From contig CAVSZD010000011.1 in assembly GCA_963732355.1 (NCBI GenBank), forward strand, positions 484,250 to 548,249: 64,000 nt of DNA. The letters run 5' to 3'. A program made the translations under genes and the position numbers. The notes beneath the pieces were generated by a model that did no database searches, was not told the origin of the DNA, and worked only from the letters and a program-made list of their open reading frames with translations. Shown here piece after piece: positions 16,925-25,455 of the stretch. The DNA is from JADKAV01 sp963732355 (lineage in GTDB: Bacteria; Actinomycetota; Actinomycetes; S36-B12; UBA10799). The stretch's first letter is position 1, and every line of letters begins with the position of its first letter.

Positions 16925-17095
16925 CTACATCGACCCCGAAGCGAGAGCCACGACGTAACCGGAGATCAGCGAGAGCACCACCAACAGCAGGCCCGACTTC
17001 GCCGCATCTGCGCCCTTGCCGAACTCCCCGGCCCACACGATGATCGACCCAACTACGATCACCAGCAGCACTGTGGCGACGATCAGCGCGTTCAT
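16925..17095 (-). CDS. Small membrane protein of 56 residues, two predicted helices
   Basis: A short frame begins at ATG 17095 with a strong GAGGAGG ribosome binding site six bases upstream. It encodes an N-terminal hydrophobic helix (LIVATVLLVIVVGSIIVWAG), a short polar loop (EFGKGADAAKSG) and a second hydrophobic helix ending ALASGSM. The family is not recognised. The good ribosome binding site, clean two-helix pattern and position upstream of the SRPBCC gene on the same strand support it being real. Confidence 0.65.
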   Translation of the reverse strand: MNALIVATVLLVIVVGSIIVWAGEFGKGADAAKSGLLLVVLSLISGYVVALASGSM

Positions 17096-17169
17096 AGAAT
17101 CCTCCTCGACTCAAGGTTGACTCTACCGGTTGGCGGGGGTTGGCTGACGGGGGCGAGGTTGGTTTGTGG

Positions 17170-17503
17170 CGGCAGGCCCGGCCCACCACACCCATGTTGA
17201 AAACCGACCACCCAGTTGCCTGATTCCAGCTTTGCCCCCGGCGGCAGGCCCGGCCCACCACACCCGTGCTGCAAACCGACCACCCAGTTGCCTGATTCCA
17301 GCTTTGCCCCCGGCAGCAGGCCCGGCCCACCACACCCGTGTTGAAAACCGACCACCCAGTTGCCTGTTTCCAGCTTTGCCCCCGGCAGCAAGCCCGGCCC
17401 ACCACACCCGTGTTGAAAACCGACCACCCAGTTGCCTGATTCCAGCTTTGCCTGTCGGCGGACCCAAACCGACCACCCAGTTGCCTGTTTCCAACATTGC
17501 CCC
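17170..17503. repeat. Tandem array 2: four 72-bp units plus a short one, core in reverse orientation
   Basis: The landmark CCAGCTTTGCC occurs at 17226, 17298, 17370 and 17442, exactly 72 bp apart; a degenerate unit ends near 17491. On the minus strand each unit begins GCAAAGCTGGAATCAGGCAA and continues with a GGTCGGTTTTCAACAC segment and a GC-rich tail. Units differ by a few substitutions only. It fills the gap between divergent genes (small membrane protein and DUF3159). Confidence 0.95.
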
Positions 17504-17569
17504 GCCGGCAGCCCCCAAACCCACCACCGCAGCCACACCCAACACCGACCCGTCAGCGAAAATGGAACC

Positions 17570-18208
17570 GTGACCACAACGAATCCCCTGCACGACCTGC
17601 TGGGCGGAACGCGTGGCGCACTCGAGTCGGCCTTGCCCAGCGTCGTGTTCGTCACGACCTATCTGCTCACCGGCTCGGACCTGCGGGTGGGCCTGCTCGC
17701 GGCGCTGGGCACCGCCGCTGTGCTCGCCGCAGCCCGACTGGTTCGCCGCGAGAAACCGGTGCGCGTCGTCGGGGGCCTGGCAGCAGTGGCGATCGCCGCG
17801 GTGGTGGCCGCCCGCACAGGCGACGCCGTTGACTACTTCCTACCCAGCCTGCTGGCCAACATCGCCTCCGCACTCATCTGGGCTGCCTCGATCCTGGCCC
17901 GGTGGCCGTTGCTGGGCGTCACGCTCGGGTTCGCTTTACGGCAGAAGACCTCATGGCGCCAGGACCCGGACCTCATGCGCGCCTACAGTCAAGCGTCCTG
18001 GATCTGGGCGGGCTCATTCGTGGTCCGCGCCGCAGTCAACACCCCGCTGTACCTCACAGACAACCTGGTCGGCCTGGGAATCTCGCGGGTGCTGCTGGGC
18101 TGGCCGATGGTGCTGCTTGTGATCGCCGCAAGCTGGTGGGTGATCAAGCGCTCGCTGCCGCCGGACCACCCGGGGATACTGACTCCCCGGGTGCCCCGGC
18201 CCGCCTGA
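17570..18208 (+). CDS. DUF3159 family membrane protein
   Basis: About 212 residues from GTG 17570. It has five or six hydrophobic helices and the DUF3159-type segments LPSVVFVTTYLLTGSDLRVGL, DYFLPSLLANI and NTPLYLTDNLVGLG. The open frame goes further upstream but only through the tandem repeat array. Function unknown. It is convergent with, and adjacent to, the AIM24-type gene. Confidence 0.8.
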   Translation: MTTTNPLHDLLGGTRGALESALPSVVFVTTYLLTGSDLRVGLLAALGTAAVLAAARLVRREKPVRVVGGLAAVAIAAVVAARTGDAVDYFLPSLLANIASALIWAASILARWPLLGVTLGFALRQKTSWRQDPDLMRAYSQASWIWAGSFVVRAAVNTPLYLTDNLVGLGISRVLLGWPMVLLVIAASWWVIKRSLPPDHPGILTPRVPRPA

Positions 18209-18886
18209 TCAGCTGTTGGATTGGGACGGAAGCTTGGGGATCAGCCAGCCGAGGAACGCCTCGGGGCTGCGGCTCTGGGTGTAGACAACGCCGGGCCCGG
18301 TGAGGTCCACAACCAAACCCTCGCCCGAAAGCATGGTCGACTTCCAGCCGCCCACCTTGCGCACCTGGTAGGTGACACCGTCCGACCAGGCCACGACGTG
18401 CCCAGTGTCCACCGAGATCATCTCGCCAGCCTTCAACTCACGGGACTCGATGGCGCCGTACGAGGACACGAGAACCTCGCCGTGCCCGCTCACCTTCAAC
18501 ACGATCAGACCCTCGCCGCTGAAGAAGGTCTTGGCGCCGCCCCACTTGCTGTCAACCTCAACCCCTATCGCCGAGGCCAGGTAGGCGCCGGACTGCAGGA
18601 AGACCGTCTGCCCGGACAGGGTCCAGGTGACGATGTCGCCGGCCAGGTCGGGAGCAAAAGCCACCTCACCACCCTCGGGTCCGGCGGTGAAGGTGTTCAT
18701 GAAGAAGGACTCGCCACCCAGCGAACGGCGCAGGCCCTTCATGAAGCCACCCTGCGTGCTGGTCTCAATATTGACGCTGGGCGTCTTGAGGATCATGGCG
18801 CCAGCTTCGGCTTTTACCTGCTCATTGGGGGCCAACATGACAGTGGCGCTGGCGAACGCTGGGGAGTGCTTGATCTCGATCTGCAT
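18209..18886 (-). CDS. AIM24 family protein (TIGR00266-like)
   Basis: A 225-residue beta-rich protein. The N-terminus AFASATVMLAPNEQVKAEAGAM, the middle GGESFFMNTFTAG and the Gly-rich strands GEGLIVLKVSGHGEVLVSSYG match the AIM24/YdjI-like group, which forms a double-stranded beta-helix fold. The molecular role in bacteria is not established. It has no signal peptide or membrane helix. It starts 39 bp from a divergent membrane-hydrolase gene. Confidence 0.85.
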   Translation of the reverse strand: MQIEIKHSPAFASATVMLAPNEQVKAEAGAMILKTPSVNIETSTQGGFMKGLRRSLGGESFFMNTFTAGPEGGEVAFAPDLAGDIVTWTLSGQTVFLQSGAYLASAIGVEVDSKWGGAKTFFSGEGLIVLKVSGHGEVLVSSYGAIESRELKAGEMISVDTGHVVAWSDGVTYQVRKVGGWKSTMLSGEGLVVDLTGPGVVYTQSRSPEAFLGWLIPKLPSQSNS

Positions 18887-18925
18887 GGGGCAAGCCTAGA
18901 CCAGCACCGTCGTAGACTGACAACC

Positions 18926-20128
18926 GTGAGCAGGGCCAAAAACTGGTCCGGATGGCCGGCCGCGATCGCCGCGACGGTCATCGCTATCTCCTCCGCACTC
19001 TGCCTGCTGATCCCCCGCGATGGTCTCGGACGCTTCGTACTGTTGGGGGCGGTCGTCCTGCTTTATGCAGCAGTGCTGGGCACCGGACGCCGCCCCTCGG
19101 GATTCGCTGCAATGGCGCTGGGCATGGTGGGCGTGTCATTCGGAATCGCCCGCGGCCTGCGATTCGTGGCCGCGGGCCAAGCCGACCCGCTCGCGTGGCT
19201 GGCGGTGGCAGCTGCAGCAGCGGGGCTGGCGCTCATCGTCATTGGTCTGGCTCACGCCGTGGCCGGGTGGCGCTGGTGGGGCAAGACCCTATTCGGGCTG
19301 ATCGCCGCACTCGTCGCTGCCTTTGGCATCTTCACACTCACGATCCCGCTGGCGGCCACCGACCCGCCACGGGCCGCCGTCACGTCAGCGACTCCGGCTG
19401 GCTGGAGCGAGGTGAGTTTCCCCGCCCGCGACGGTGTGACCTTAAGTGGTTGGTACACCCCCGGGAACAACGCCGCGGGCGTCGTGGTGGTGCCCGGTTC
19501 CGGGTCGTCACGCTCAGGAGCGCTAGGGCAAGCGCAAGCACTGGCCGACAGCGGTTTCGCGGTGCTGCTCTACGACCCGCGCGGCCATGGACAAAGCGAA
19601 GGAGTGGCGATGGACCTCGGGTGGGCCGGCGATGAGGACGTCTGCGGCGCTGTCGACTTCCTGGTGGCCGCGGGTGTCTCGCGAATTGGCGCCCTGGGGT
19701 TGAGCATGGGCGGGGAGCAGGTGCTCGGAGCCGCTGGGGCCGACCCCCGGATCGCCGCGGTGGCCGCAGAGGGAGCAACCCACCGCACGGGCGCGGACTA
19801 CGCCTGGCTGTCCGACGAGTTCGGCTGGCGTGGGAGCCTTCAGGAAGTCCTCAACGCACCCCGGTTCGCGCTGGTCGATCTGCTCGCCGAGCCGGACCCG
19901 CCCACACCACTTGCCGAAGCGGTGCGCGCGATCAGCCCCCGGCCGGTGCTGCTCATCGCCGCCGGCACGGTGCAGGACGAGGCTTTGGCGACCGCCTACA
20001 TCTCCGAGGGCACCCAGGCCCAGACCTGGGTCATCTCCGGCTCCGGCCACATCGGCGGGCTGACTACGGACGCATCCGCGTGGACGGAACGCGTCGTCGG
20101 CTTCTTCAACGAAAGCCTTGACCTCTAA
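18926..20128 (+). CDS. Membrane-anchored alpha/beta hydrolase
   Basis: About 400 residues from GTG 18926 (the longer open frame to 18221 is antisense to the AIM24 gene). About five N-terminal helices cover residues 10-150. A serine hydrolase domain follows, with VVVPGSGSSRSGALG, LLYDPRGHGQSEG, nucleophile motif GLSMGG and a C-terminal GSGHIGG. The active site is predicted outside or at the membrane face. Substrate unknown. It ends just before the alkB operator; cotranscription with alkB is possible but the operator suggests a separate promoter. Confidence 0.8.
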   Translation: MSRAKNWSGWPAAIAATVIAISSALCLLIPRDGLGRFVLLGAVVLLYAAVLGTGRRPSGFAAMALGMVGVSFGIARGLRFVAAGQADPLAWLAVAAAAAGLALIVIGLAHAVAGWRWWGKTLFGLIAALVAAFGIFTLTIPLAATDPPRAAVTSATPAGWSEVSFPARDGVTLSGWYTPGNNAAGVVVVPGSGSSRSGALGQAQALADSGFAVLLYDPRGHGQSEGVAMDLGWAGDEDVCGAVDFLVAAGVSRIGALGLSMGGEQVLGAAGADPRIAAVAAEGATHRTGADYAWLSDEFGWRGSLQEVLNAPRFALVDLLAEPDPPTPLAEAVRAISPRPVLLIAAGTVQDEALATAYISEGTQAQTWVISGSGHIGGLTTDASAWTERVVGFFNESLDL

Positions 20129-20158
20129 GGTTTACAAAAGGTACTCTCCTGTAAACCT
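20128..20158. promoter_or_regulatory. Inverted-repeat operator in front of alkB
   Basis: AGGTTTACA (20128-20136) and TGTAAACCT (20150-20158) are perfect 9-bp inverted repeats separated by 13 bp, followed at once by the AGGAGG ribosome binding site (20160-20165) of alkB. Size and location fit an operator for a TetR-family repressor, and a TetR gene is the third gene of this operon. Regulator assignment is inference. Confidence 0.65.
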
Positions 20159-20173
20159 CAGGAGGTTCGACGT

Positions 20174-21322
20174 ATGACGCAGACCTGGAAAGACCACAAG
20201 CGCTACTTGTGGCTATTCGGCCTGATCGTTCCGCTCTTCCCGTTCGCCGGCGGCGCGCTGGCCACAGTGACCGGGTGGGGCATCTTCTGGTACATCGGCC
20301 CGATCCTGATCTTCGGCATCATCCCCCTGCTGGACCTGCTCGCGGGCATCGACCGCTCCAACCCGCCCGACGACATGATCGCCGCGCTGGAGGCCGACAA
20401 GTACTACCGCTGGATCACTTACCTGTACCTGCCGTTGCAGTACGTCGCTCTGGTCTGGGCTTGCTGGCTTTGGGCCGGCACCACTCTCAACGTCTCCGAC
20501 AAGATCGGCCTTGCCCTGACTGTGGGGATGGTCGCCGGGATCGGGATCAATACCGCACACGAGCTCGGCCACAAGAAGGAGAAGGTGGAGCGCTGGCTGG
20601 CCAAGATCGCCCTCGCGCAGTCGTTCTACGGCCACTTCTACATCGAGCACAACCGCGGTCATCACGTGCGGGTGGCAACGCCGGTCGACCCCGCCAGCAG
20701 CCGGGTCGGCGAGAACCTCTACACGTTCCTGCCCCGCACGGTGGTCGGGAGTCTGCAGAGCGCGTGGCGCCTCGAGCAACCGCGTTTCAAGCGTCGCGAC
20801 GAGAGCCACTGGTCGATCCGCAACGACGTGCTGAACGCGTGGCTGATGTCTGCGGTGCTGTGGACGGTTCTGCTTCTGGTGTTCGGCATCGGGATCCTGC
20901 CGTACCTGTTGCTGCAGGCGCTCGTGGGCATTGTGCTTCTCGAGACCGTCAACTACCTCGAGCACTACGGGATGCTTCGGCGCAAGGAGCACACCGGACG
21001 GTTCGAGCGGGTCCGCGCCAGCCACAGTTGGAACAGCAACAACATCGCCACCAACGTGCTGCTCTATCACCTGCAACGCCACAGTGATCACCACGCCAAT
21101 CCCACCCGGCGTTACCAAGCACTGCGCGACGTCGAGGAGGCGCCGGTGCTGCCCACGGGCTACGCCGGGATGATGCTCATCGCCCTCGTCCCGCCGCTGT
21201 GGTACCGCGTTATGGACCCCCGCGTGCTGACCCACTTCGACGGCGACATGAGCCTGGCCAACATCCAGCCCGCCAAGCGAGACAAGGTGCTGGCCAAATA
21301 CCCGGTGGGCTCCACGGCATGA
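20174..21322 (+). CDS. alkB: Alkane 1-monooxygenase
   Basis: A 382-residue integral membrane non-heme diiron enzyme that hydroxylates the terminal carbon of n-alkanes using O2 and electrons from rubredoxin. All histidine boxes are present: HELGHKK (about 128), EHNRGHH (about 157) and LQRHSDHH (about 299), as well as the AlkB-specific NYLEHYG (about 258). Six hydrophobic helices are visible. The start has a strong AGGAGG site. Its stop overlaps the rubredoxin start (ATGA). Expression is probably controlled at the palindrome just upstream. Confidence 0.96.
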   Translation: MTQTWKDHKRYLWLFGLIVPLFPFAGGALATVTGWGIFWYIGPILIFGIIPLLDLLAGIDRSNPPDDMIAALEADKYYRWITYLYLPLQYVALVWACWLWAGTTLNVSDKIGLALTVGMVAGIGINTAHELGHKKEKVERWLAKIALAQSFYGHFYIEHNRGHHVRVATPVDPASSRVGENLYTFLPRTVVGSLQSAWRLEQPRFKRRDESHWSIRNDVLNAWLMSAVLWTVLLLVFGIGILPYLLLQALVGIVLLETVNYLEHYGMLRRKEHTGRFERVRASHSWNSNNIATNVLLYHLQRHSDHHANPTRRYQALRDVEEAPVLPTGYAGMMLIALVPPLWYRVMDPRVLTHFDGDMSLANIQPAKRDKVLAKYPVGSTA

Positions 21323-21480
21323 GCCGCTACCGCTGCGACAGTTGCGACTACGTCTACGACGAGCAGGCAGGCGATCCCCGCGAAGGCTTCGCCGCAGGCA
21401 CACCGTGGACCGAGGTTCCCGACGACTGGGCCTGTCCCGACTGTGGTGTGCGCGAGAAGATCGACTTCGTCGAGGCGTGA
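21319..21480 (+). CDS. rubA: Rubredoxin
   Basis: A 53-residue iron-sulfur electron carrier with the two iron-binding pairs CDSC and CPDC, spaced as in rubredoxins, with the aromatic segment YVYDEQAGDPREGF and DDWACPDCG. It overlaps both neighbours: its ATG overlaps the alkB stop and its stop overlaps the TetR GTG. The position marks it as the electron donor to AlkB. A rubredoxin reductase gene is not in the window. Confidence 0.95.
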   Translation: MSRYRCDSCDYVYDEQAGDPREGFAAGTPWTEVPDDWACPDCGVREKIDFVEA

Positions 21481-22010
21481 ACACCCGCGAACGCGTTCTC
21501 GACGCGGCCTGGACGATCACCGCCGAGCAGGGCTGGCAGGCGATCACCATGGCTCGCATCGGCGCCGCCGCTGGGGTGAGCCGACAGAGCGTGTACAACG
21601 AGTTCGGTTCCAAGGAACAGGTGGCGCAGGCGCTTATTGCACGTGAACTCCTGCGCTTCCTTGACGCCGTTGACGAGGGCATCGCGCACGGAGAGACTCC
21701 CGCTGAATCGGCCTCACTCGCCGCACAAGCGGTGCTCGATCTCGCAGATACCAACCCGCTGCTGCGCGCCGCCCTGTCCGCCGCAGCAGGCAGCCCGTCG
21801 CCGCTGCTTCCCCTGCTCACGTCTGCGTCCCAGCCCTTGATCACCACCGCGGCCGCCCGGGTCGAGGCCTCCCTGCTGGCCAAGTACCCGGAACTCGGTG
21901 GCAGCGCTTTACCGGCAAGAGTGGACGCGGTCGTGCGCTTGACACTGAGCCATGTGGTGCAACCCGGACGTCCCGAGGACCTGCATGCCGCCGTACAGAC
22001 GCTGATCTAG
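21477..22010 (+). CDS. TetR family regulator (AlkU-type)
   Basis: A 177-residue protein with an N-terminal TetR helix-turn-helix (ITMARIGAAAGVSRQSVYNEFGSKEQVAQAL, quoted in parts: AAGVSRQSVYNEFGSKE) and an all-helical ligand domain. It starts at GTG 21477 inside the rubredoxin stop, so translation is coupled. An alkB-rubredoxin-TetR order is known from mycobacteria and related actinobacteria, where the regulator is called AlkU. It probably binds the inverted repeat at 20128-20158 and responds to alkanes or their acid products; this is inference. Confidence 0.88.
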   Translation: MNTRERVLDAAWTITAEQGWQAITMARIGAAAGVSRQSVYNEFGSKEQVAQALIARELLRFLDAVDEGIAHGETPAESASLAAQAVLDLADTNPLLRAALSAAAGSPSPLLPLLTSASQPLITTAAARVEASLLAKYPELGGSALPARVDAVVRLTLSHVVQPGRPEDLHAAVQTLI

Positions 22011-22096
22011 GACCACCTCCGCCAGCCGTCCGGACCACCTCCGCCAGCCGTCCGGACCACCTCCGCCAGCCGTCCGGACCACCTCCGCCAGCCGTC
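22010..22096. repeat. 22-bp tandem repeat, four copies
   Basis: GGACCACCTCCGCCAGCCGTCC starts at 22010, 22032, 22054 and 22076 with essentially no divergence. The first unit overlaps the last base of the TetR stop codon. Confidence 0.95.
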
Positions 22097-22142
22097 TTTC
22101 GGTGAAGAATCGACCACTCAGTGGTCCAAACGTCACCAGAAG
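22096..22142. repeat. Hairpin element (CTTTCGGTGA family), copy 1
   Basis: CTTTCGGTGAAGAAT is mirrored imperfectly by ACGTCACCAGAAGG, around a perfect inner palindrome GACCACTCAGTGGTC (22112-22126). Related sequence TTTCGGTGAC-AAACCGACCAC occurs at 47382-47462. It could terminate the alkB operon; no U-tract follows. Confidence 0.6.
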
Positions 22143-22208
22143 GCGCAGCGCACGCGCCGATCGGCGCTACCCGCGGACTAGGCTTAGGAACTGAGGCGAG
22201 GAGTGAAC

Positions 22209-22376
22209 GTGAGTGACAACGAGGACATCAAGGCCAAGATGCGCGAGGCACTCGACCGTAAGAAGCCGCACGACAAGGGTGTCGAGCACGAGGACCACGC
22301 CAAGGGCTCCGGGGCAAACACCCACGGTCCGGTCTCCAGCGACAAGATGTTCCGTCGCAAGTCCGGCAGTTCCTGA
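22209..22376 (+). CDS. DUF5302 family small protein
   Basis: A 55-residue hydrophilic protein starting at GTG 22209, five bases after GAGGAG (an in-frame GTG at 22203 is an alternative). DIKAKMREALDRKK at the N-terminus, a His/Lys-rich middle and the ending SDKMFRRKSG match DUF5302 proteins of actinobacteria. Function unknown; it is probably disordered except for the first helix. It is convergent with the PBP4-type gene, 3 bp away. Confidence 0.8.
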   Translation: MSDNEDIKAKMREALDRKKPHDKGVEHEDHAKGSGANTHGPVSSDKMFRRKSGSS

Positions 22377-22379
22377 ACC

Positions 22380-23727
22380 TCACCCGGCGCAGCGGCAGCC
22401 GGCTATGCGGGCGATGACGTCGTCGATGGCCGGAGAGGCCGCGAACTGGTTCACGTCGTTTGTCATGGCGGCGTACAACAGGAGTTGCTGATCGCGGTTG
22501 ACGACCAGCCCGGCCAAGGTCGAGGTTCCCGTCAACGTCCCGGTCTTGCCGGTCACCGTGCCGCGAGCTGCCCGGGCGCTGGGCTGGGAGAACCGGGCCG
22601 CCAGTGACCCGTCGAAGCCGGCAACTGGAAGACCCGTGTAGACCGGCCACAGTCGTTCCGGATCGGTTTCGATGGCCGCGCGCAACACCGCGAGCAGAGT
22701 CTGCGGGCTGATCCGATTGGCCCGCGAAAGGCCACTGTTGTCGTTGAGAACCGTTCCGGCGACGTCGATATCAAGGCCCTTGAGGACCTGTAACGTCGCC
22801 CTCGCACCACCACTGAAGGTCGGGTCGCCCAGGACCTCCAGGCCGATCTGATGACCCAGGATCTCCGCCTCGGTGTTGTCCGAGGTCAGCAGCATGTGCT
22901 CGACCAGGTCGGCCAGCGGCGCTGACTCCACAGCCGCGATCTGTTCTCCCTGAAAGGCGGCCGCGACCGGTTCACCCTCAACGTCGATCCCGCGGGCGGT
23001 GAGCAACCGCCCGAAATCCTGTGCCGCCGTGAACGCTGGATCTGGCGATCGGGGGGACGCCAACGGGTTCAAGCGCCCGTCGTCGACGGATAGGGCGCTG
23101 ATCGGCGCAACCACCCCGATCTCGAGGAAATCCGGCTTCCAGAACGGCTGCACTGCCGGGCCGGAGAACAAGGTCGCGTCGAAGCGCAGTTTGACCGAAT
23201 CGATGCCCTCGTCGGTCAAGGCCTGCGCCGTCAACCGGGCCAGCCGCGACAAGGACGCGTCCGCGTTCACCGCCGGTGGCGACCGGTTGCGTCGTCAGTT
23301 GGGGGTCTCCGCCACCCACCAGGAAGATCTGCCGGCCGGCGCGCGTGACAGTAGTGCGGAATCTGGTCTGCGGCCCCAACGCCTCAAGCACTGCGGCAGC
23401 CGTGAGCAGCTTGGTCGTCGACGCGGGCATGAGCGGCGCGGAACCATTGCGCTGGACCTCCGGCTGCGGCGGGCTCTGGAAGGCATCGATCGCCAGCGCC
23501 TTGTTCAAACCGAGCGCAGGATCGGCCCATGCCGCATCAATCCGGCGTGCCAGCAGCCGCTGATCCACAGGCGCAATGGCGTCGATCGGTTCCAGCACCA
23601 CGTAGTCGGGTGGCACATCCGGCGCAGCTGAGGCATGTTGTACAGGTGCCGACATGCACACCACGAGGGCCAACATTCCCGCTTGAGCAGGCTTCGGCAC
23701 CCTCACGTGGTGAACACTAGGCCACAC
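22380..23727 (-). pseudogene. dacB: D-alanyl-D-alanine carboxypeptidase/endopeptidase (PBP4, peptidase S13), frameshifted
   Basis: Two overlapping minus-strand frames together make one PBP4-type enzyme acting on peptidoglycan peptides outside the membrane. The first (from about 23727) has a signal-like segment (AGMLALVVCMSAPVQHASA) and the SxxK site in PASTTKLL. The second (from about 23270) has the SxN site in LTSDNTEAE and the KTG site in GKTGTLTGTS. The break is near 23275-23285, where PVATGG in one frame should pass to VNADASLSRL in the other; one extra base would explain it. All catalytic motifs survive, so a sequence error is as likely as real decay. Confidence 0.82.
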
Positions 23728-23750
23728 GAACCGGACAGTCAGGAGCGACA

Positions 23751-24266
23751 GTGGAATTCGACGTGACCATCGAGATCCCCGCAGGTAGTCGGAACAAGTA
23801 CGAGGTTGACCACGAATCAGGCCGGATCATGCTCGACCGGATGCTGTTCACCTCTACTCGGTACCCGCACGACTACGGCTTCGTCGATAACACGCTCGGG
23901 GAGGACGGGGACCCGCTCGACGCCCTCGTACTTCTGGAGGAGCCGACCTTCCCCGGCTGCCTGATCCGCTGCCGGACTATCGGCATGTTCCGCATGACCG
24001 ACGAAGCCGGCGGCGACGACAAGTTGATCTGCGTACCAGTGGCAGACCCCCGTCTGGACCACCTGCGCGACATCTACCACATGGCCGAGTTCGACCGCCT
24101 CGAGGTGCAGCACTTCTTCGAGGTGTACAAAGACCTCGAGCCCGGGAAGTCCGTGGAGGGCGCAACGTGGGAGGGCCGCGAGGCAGCTGAACGCGAGGTC
24201 GTCGCATCACAGGAGCGGTTCAAGGAGATCGGGCACGGCGTCGCGACCGGCCCGTCACTTCTCTAA
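23751..24266 (+). CDS. ppa: Inorganic pyrophosphatase (class I)
   Basis: A 171-residue soluble enzyme hydrolysing PPi with Mg2+. Motifs include IEIPAGSRNKYE, the metal-binding YGFVDNTLGEDGDPLDALVL region (quote: EDGDPLDALV) and DEAGGDDKLICVP. Length is typical for actinobacterial class I enzymes. GTG start at 23751. It is divergent from the PBP4-type gene with a 23-bp gap. Confidence 0.95.
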   Translation: MEFDVTIEIPAGSRNKYEVDHESGRIMLDRMLFTSTRYPHDYGFVDNTLGEDGDPLDALVLLEEPTFPGCLIRCRTIGMFRMTDEAGGDDKLICVPVADPRLDHLRDIYHMAEFDRLEVQHFFEVYKDLEPGKSVEGATWEGREAAEREVVASQERFKEIGHGVATGPSLL

Positions 24267-24280
24267 GGGCCCGCAGCTGC

Positions 24281-24970
24281 CTACGCCCGGTGGGCGACCG
24301 GCGAACGCACGGACGTCGACCGCCCCAGGTGTTGCAGCACACCGAGAACGATCAGCAACTGCCCGAGCAGGTAGGTGGGCATGATCCACTGCGCGGCTGC
24401 CGTGGGCAGGATGTCGGACAGTTCCGTAGACGCGAGAAGGCTGTCCGAGATGAGGAACAGGATGGCCCCCACGGCAGTCGTCGGCGACACCCCGGTCGCC
24501 AGCACGGCCATAGCCACCAGCGTCGCGGCGTAGATCACAACCGGGATCAACAGTGCGTCCAAGTCCGGCAACAACGCCCACAACAGGCCCACGCCGTACA
24601 CCACATACGGGATCGCCAACCACGGCCGCGTGCGCAAAGGCCCGAGTGCGGCGCTGGGCCGGAAGCCGATCACGTAGCAGATCTGAGCCGCCAGGAAACC
24701 CAGCAGGCCCAGGACGAAGAACCCGTCGCCCTCACCCATCAGCAGCACGTCTCCGGCCCACGAGAAGACCAGTGCGCGTTTCACCCACGTAGCCAGGGGA
24801 TGGACCAGACCGTCCAGACTCGAGACGAACAAACCCAGCAGCGCGGGCATGAGTAGTGGCTTGGTCGCAGTGGCGAGAAGAGAAAGATCAGCGAAAGCGG
24901 CGATCGCATTGAGACCGGCGACTACGACGTAGACCACCAGCCATCCGGGCGCCGAACGCCGGCTCAGCAT
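24281..24970 (-). CDS. Lysoplasmalogenase-like YhhN family membrane protein
   Basis: About 229 residues with seven or eight hydrophobic helices from ATG 24970. FADLSLLATATKPLLMPAL, AGDVLLMGEGDGFFVLGLL (first and last 19 of that region) and LFLISDSLLAS match YhhN/TMEM86-type proteins, which hydrolyse the vinyl ether bond of lysoplasmalogens in animals. In bacteria the substrate is less certain. The longer open frame to 25378 is antisense to the YceI-type gene and was discarded. It converges with ppa, 14 bp apart. Confidence 0.85.
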   Translation of the reverse strand: MLSRRSAPGWLVVYVVVAGLNAIAAFADLSLLATATKPLLMPALLGLFVSSLDGLVHPLATWVKRALVFSWAGDVLLMGEGDGFFVLGLLGFLAAQICYVIGFRPSAALGPLRTRPWLAIPYVVYGVGLLWALLPDLDALLIPVVIYAATLVAMAVLATGVSPTTAVGAILFLISDSLLASTELSDILPTAAAQWIMPTYLLGQLLIVLGVLQHLGRSTSVRSPVAHRA

Positions 24971-25019
24971 GCTCCGAGTGTGACAGCGCCAGTGCCCACT
25001 TGCACGTAGAGTCCCTTGC

Positions 25020-25454
25020 GTGGCGGATTCCTCCAAACTCGGCGACAGCGGAACCATGCACATCAGGACCAACCGGATCGGCCTGCTGAGCATCCATGCC
25101 AGCGCACCGGTCGTGGGCGGGCGACTGTCGGCCTCAGACCTCGAGTTCACGGTGCGCATCGACAAGGTCGCGACCGGCAACCCACTGCTGGACCCGGAAC
25201 TGCACGCCCTGATCCACCAGATCACCCAAGGCACGCTCACGTTCTCCGGCACCCGCGATGGCGACACCTTCAGCGGTCGGGCGACCGCGGGCAACATCGA
25301 GGTGCCGCTGGACTTGAAGCGAACCGAGACCTCCGACGGCGCTCTGGAGGTCCGCGGAACCTCCCGGTTCTCCGACATCCACGTCCCGTTGCCCGGACTC
25401 GGTCACATCAAGCACCTGGAGGTGGACATCGACGGCCACCTGCACCTGGCCTGA
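25020..25454 (+). CDS. YceI family protein
   Basis: A 144-residue beta-barrel lipocalin-like protein with no signal peptide. HIRTNRIGLLSIHASAPVVGG, DLEFTVRIDKVATGNPLLD and GTLTFSGTRDGDTFSGRAT follow the YceI pattern of a strand-rich barrel that binds isoprenoid or amphiphilic ligands. GTG start at 25020, 49 bp from the divergent lysoplasmalogenase gene. A cytoplasmic location is implied. Confidence 0.75.
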   Translation: MADSSKLGDSGTMHIRTNRIGLLSIHASAPVVGGRLSASDLEFTVRIDKVATGNPLLDPELHALIHQITQGTLTFSGTRDGDTFSGRATAGNIEVPLDLKRTETSDGALEVRGTSRFSDIHVPLPGLGHIKHLEVDIDGHLHLA

Positions 25455-25455
25455 T

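Noticed and set aside
24971..25378. N-terminal extension of the lysoplasmalogenase frame
   Set aside because: Antisense to the YceI-type gene; family N-terminus fits ATG 24970.
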